In this document: positions 60,365 to 64,000 of the stretch, piece by piece
How the letters are laid out: every line of letters begins with the position of its first letter
Position numbering within the stretch: the first letter of the stretch is position 1
DNA from: Amphibalanus amphitrite
Lineage: Eukaryota; Arthropoda; Thecostraca; Balanomorpha; Balanidae
Length of the DNA: 64,000 nucleotides
Reading direction: 5' to 3'
Assembly (NCBI RefSeq): GCF_019059575.1
Contig: NW_024882200.1
Span: 310,001-374,000 of the forward strand
Translations under genes and position numbers: made by a program
Notes under the pieces: generated by a model
The model's database searches: none
The model's input: the letters and a program-made list of their open reading frames with translations, nothing else
Told to the model about the DNA's origin: nothing

Positions 60365-61648
60365 CAGGGTTGGGCAGATAAATTGGGACAAATTTCAACT
60401 TCCTCCAAAACGACAATTTTTTTAGTGATAAAGATAATTTTTGAACATAAATATAGGCTAATGAATATTTTTCCATGTTATACAGGTTGCGTTGTAATTT
60501 TTAGTCGGCTGGTCACAGAACGTGGGCTTAGGCAAGCCACTATCAACTTAGTCCGCGCGCACATGCATGCCAATATTCTAATTATGCTCCATCAAATGGC
60601 TGAAAGTAGTGTGTATCGAACAGACGTAAACGTTGGAGGAAGAGATGATATTGACTCATCCTTACATACCTATTGCACTGACACCGGCCGCTACCCCGGT
60701 TTTCCAGGGGGCTTAAGGGCAAAATTCAGTTAAATCAGAGGATCCTCGCGAAAACAGTGGCGCGAGCTTACAACGAAGGTAGCCGCGCCATGAGAAAGCG
60801 ATATACCAGCACCTCAAACATGTACTCTTATGTACTGATGCATATCAACCTGTTAACATAGATGTTGAAGCAGCTGTGACGTTAAAAAGATTGTTTCCTC
60901 TTGAAGGGCTTGGAGAAGCGAGCAAGCACGTGCAGGTCATTTCTGACGATGGTATCCCCATAACCGAACATATGAACAACCGCAAACACCATGTAACATC
61001 GCAACCAGCCCAGAAGACGTGATCTTAGTTCCAAAAAACATGCAGCAGACATCGGTGATGGCATTCCACTCGGTGACCTCTGACGGTCACGTGGGGCCCC
61101 CTTATTTTACGGAATCGGGAGGGGGTTCGCCATTACAGGGTACCTAACCATTATTCCGGCAGTTCGAACCAACAAGATGGAAGAAGGCAACATCCTGCAT
61201 GGGGTGATGCTCTTCGAGGAGTCAGCTCCCCAGCATACAGTAAATTAAATACAAAATCTCCTGAAACGGAGGATCCCGCAAACTGTACCCAAGGGAAAAT
61301 GCTCGAAAATCCTCATTAAACCTCAGCCCACACAAGTTCTGGTTGCTGGGGCGTTTTTGCGGGCGAGTCTAACGAACGTCCCCATGTGACTGTGGCGAGC
61401 CTCAGCAGTGCCAGTCGGCTACAATTACGAGCCATTTCAGACGGGAGATCTCGCCGCGCGTGCAGTCAGTCCAGGCACCGACAAGGACTGATGCAGGTGG
61501 ACCACGGTGACCATATTTGGTGATAAATGTGTAAAATTGGTGTGACAATATGTGATCCAAATTTGAAATGCTTATGTTTACAAATTTCTAAGCTACGGCG
61601 TTTTAAATGCTAATACGTATTTTGTCCCAATTTATCTGCCCAACCCTG
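60365..61648. mobile_element. Degenerate mariner-like transposon
   Basis: Inverted ends CAGGGTTGGGCAGATAAATT (left) and the exact inverse (right), with TA at 60363-60364 and 61649-61650. The length (1284 bp) fits a mariner. Scattered plus-strand remnants suggest a transposase, for example a TERGLRQATINLVR-type N-terminal helix-turn-helix and an EESAPQHTV segment near 61215-61245 like the catalytic QDGAPCHT region. Many stops; not active. Confidence 0.75.
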
Positions 61649-61650
61649 TA

Positions 61651-62985
61651 TATGAGTAGACAGGTATAGGAGTCAAAGTAGGCATGCTTAAATGCCACTC
61701 TTTGCTCACAGGTTTCCCTAAAAAATAGTATTAGTTTTGTCTTTAATGTTCCTCAGTGTAGAGTGCAGATAGTTCGATAAGCAACAAATGCACAAATCAA
61801 GAAAAGTTTAAAAAGGAAGTTAGGAATCCATCCTATGACCGTGCTAAATACTGGAGGCTCTGAGGGCTCTGCTAATTGTTCATATGGAATAGCTCATTTT
61901 ATCATTAGGTCATCGGGCCATTAAAGTCGCGAAGTCCTTGGGTCCTTAAATGCTGTAACTCTAGATAACTCTAGAAAGTGTTAGGTCACCAGGCTGAAAC
62001 GAAACAGCTGGGCGACAGAGTGACATCGAACTTCTCCTGGGAGCCCTTATTCTCCTTGCTATCTCTCAACAGACGACGTGACATTCGCTGAACAGCGCTA
62101 CTTTCACTGGATCCGTTCTTGGGGGAGCTCGGCAGAAAGTTTGGCATCCATCGCTAAGAAGAATAGTTGGCAGTCAAAGCAAAGTAGAGCACTGTGTCGC
62201 ATACTGTCTAGGTGTTAGCTGTTCCCGTAGCGATCCCGCTGTGTTCACGGGGACGGCTAAAAATAAGTCTGCATGGAAAGCCGAGTGGCAGTTTGAACTC
62301 CGCGAACTGTCTTATCTGGACTCGGCATGATTCCCTGCTTCGGCAATGCGAAGAACGTGCAGTCATGTCTTCCCACCGGAAGACTGAAGATTAATAGTGC
62401 GCCACTCTGATCGTTTTGTTGCGTATATCTAACGCGAACGGTGTGCAGTGTAGCGTATTTTTCTGCTCTGTTGAAGCCATGATAATCACTGACTGAATAT
62501 GAGTATGAAAATGAACATTTAATGCTCGGAAAATGAAATTTATGATATCCATTTCTGACAGTTATGCTATACTCAAACTATATTTAGTCTAAAAAGGGCA
62601 ACAGAGAATATTCATATGCTTCGAAGCGCATTGCTCTCCGTGTTTCCGTATAATATAAAAATGTATTAAAAGTCGATAAGCGCATCTGATAGCAGTCGAG
62701 AGAAATAATTGGTAAAGCAACACATGTATATTCTTACATACATAGTTGCTTAGATTCCATTGGATACGATCTATAAGTCAGATGAATGGAAATTGAGCTC
62801 CTGCGCAGATGCAATTTTGTTCAGAGGTAATTACTTCGACGCGACCGCTTTTCCAATGACGAAAACTATTAGCTCACCTGCGGACATACTGATGTGAGCC
62901 CCTGGAACCCGACAATTCCGCTATTTCCGCTATGCGCTAGCAGAACCGCAGTGCTGATTCTGATGAGAGACTGGCACCTGTTCTA
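61651..62985. other. No feature recognised
   Basis: No exon or repeat that I can support. Presumably intron or 3' flank of the EB-module gene. Confidence 0.4.
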
Positions 62986-62989
62986 GCTG

Positions 62990-63390
62990 ATGAGCTTAAC
63001 TGGGTTGGTGTCCTATATCGGTGGCTGATGATTCTGATGAGTATGATGGGTCTGATGGGTCTGATGTGGGACTGATGGCACTAGTGGGACTGATAGGCGA
63101 GGTATAGACAGGACGGTCTACGGGTCTGATGGGTCTGGTAGGTCTGGTGGGTCTGGTCTGATGGGTCTGATGGAGGGGTCTGATGGGTCTGAGGATCTGG
63201 TGTGCTTCATGGGCGTTACTGGTGGATCTGGTGGGTGTTCGATGGGTCCTGACGGGTCTGATGAGATCTCTCATGGGTCTGTTGGATCTTGTGGGTGGGT
63301 GTCTGATGGGTGTCTGACGGGTATTGTTGATTCTGAAGGATGTCTGATGTGTGGCTGACGGGTCTGGTGGGTCTGGTGGGTTTTATGTGC
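62990..63390 (+). repeat. GATGGGTCT minisatellite
   Basis: Irregular array of GGGTCTGAT / GGTCTGGTG units of about 9 bp, with breaks. Open frames on either strand here are low-complexity artefacts. Confidence 0.85.
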
Positions 63391-64000
63391 ACTGAGAAAA
63401 CAGTGTCCCGATTTTCGGGCTCAGAGACCAGTTTTCGGGCTAATGTACCATATTCAAAACAGACAGCACATTTCGAGAATACTTTCTGAGCTAGCGCCAC
63501 ATGGGCTCATACGATCCCTTAAATCGGTATCATTGATCGCAGAAACAGAGCTCAGTCAGTACCCATTATCGGTGTCAAGCTCTAAAACTAGTCTCACTAT
63601 GATACCAGTTTTCAGCCTGATCCCCATTTTCGAGCTCACCTGATTCCAGTTTGAGGGCTCAAATTGTGTGGTGAAGCCAATATTAGGGCTCACGTCATCG
63701 CTTTTCGGGGCTTTGGTAAAAGCTGGATTGCGTCAGCTGGCTGGCCAGCTGGCGACGCACGAAAGGTATTTAATTTTAGATATACCTAAGCGCGGTAGTA
63801 GGATGGACATAAATATTTCAAATGGCTTTAAATGAAAAATTGATTGGTAAATATTTATTCTTTTATATCTAGCATTGATATGTAAGAAGCTCTGCTAGCG
63901 CCACCATACGGCGCCAGCTGGCAAAAAAAAATCCAGTTAATACCAGAGCCCGCTTTTCGTCCGATGCAGCCCCTCCTCCCCCCTCCCCCGTGTCCAGCAG
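63391..64000. other. Right edge, no gene recognised
   Basis: Two dispersed words (TTTTCGGGCT, CAGCTGGC) recur. The last bases (TCCGATGCAG then C-rich sequence) could be a splice acceptor of a further EB-gene exon but cannot be tested inside the window. Confidence 0.3.

Noticed and set aside
62990-63390. Tandem repeats considered as a CRISPR-like or coding array
   Set aside because: Units are short and irregular with no spacers, in a eukaryotic genome: an ordinary minisatellite.

Overview
This is a stretch of an intron-rich, repeat-dense animal nuclear genome. The host proteins point to an arthropod, possibly a crustacean: an AA15 lytic polysaccharide monooxygenase, a family of arylalkylamine-N-acetyltransferase-like GNATs, an apolipoprotein-D-type lipocalin, a metazoan MESH1/HDDC3 ppGpp/NADPH hydrolase, and a secreted protein with EB-like cysteine modules. 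Exons are GC-rich with GT..AG introns. There are no operons, no CRISPR array and no prokaryotic features. The species assignment is inference only.

Layout. 1-4.9 kb holds TTAA-flanked miniature transposons and a TA-flanked element. 4.96-6.86 kb is GNAT paralogue A (+). 10.5-14.6 kb is the LPMO (+, six coding exons). A degenerate mariner element (15-16.3 kb) is followed by GNAT paralogue C (-, 16.75-18.96 kb). 19-25 kb is host-gene-free, with MITEs, a hAT element and an LTR-retroelement fossil. 25.7-28.0 kb is GNAT paralogue B (+), whose third exon carries a perfect-TIR TA element. Two LINE fragments follow (28.6-32.1 kb), then the relic of a fourth GNAT (D, -) at 32.3-32.8 kb. A/C and B/D look like two copies of one duplicated block.

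MESH1 runs on the minus strand from 45.46 to 33.68 kb. Its 11-kb first intron holds an intronless lipocalin gene on the opposite strand. It also holds a hAT element (36.4-41.1 kb) containing a young gag-only LTR element, and a second hAT (42.1-44.4 kb) filled by a GC-rich minisatellite. From 47.7 kb to beyond the right edge lies the EB-module gene (+), with an intron of about 7.7 kb containing microsatellites, a 3.4-kb palindrome of LINE fragments and another TTAA element. More MITEs and a mariner relic lie at 57.5-61.6 kb.

The most striking observations are these. (1) Six copies of a TTAA-flanked miniature transposon group share an unusual architecture: G-run/C-run hairpins just inside the TIRs, a TIR half repeated at one end, and interiors full of AGGTCA/TGACCT. 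One copy has its empty target preserved in the other arm of a palindrome. (2) A 420-bp element sits in a GNAT exon, and its removal with one TA restores the exact paralogue exon length and frame. (3) Minisatellites in two genes copy splice junctions: about 14 copies of a 5' splice junction in the EB gene, and a repeated 3' splice site in MESH1. All gene models come from reading splice sites by eye and comparing with remembered family sequences; no search was run.
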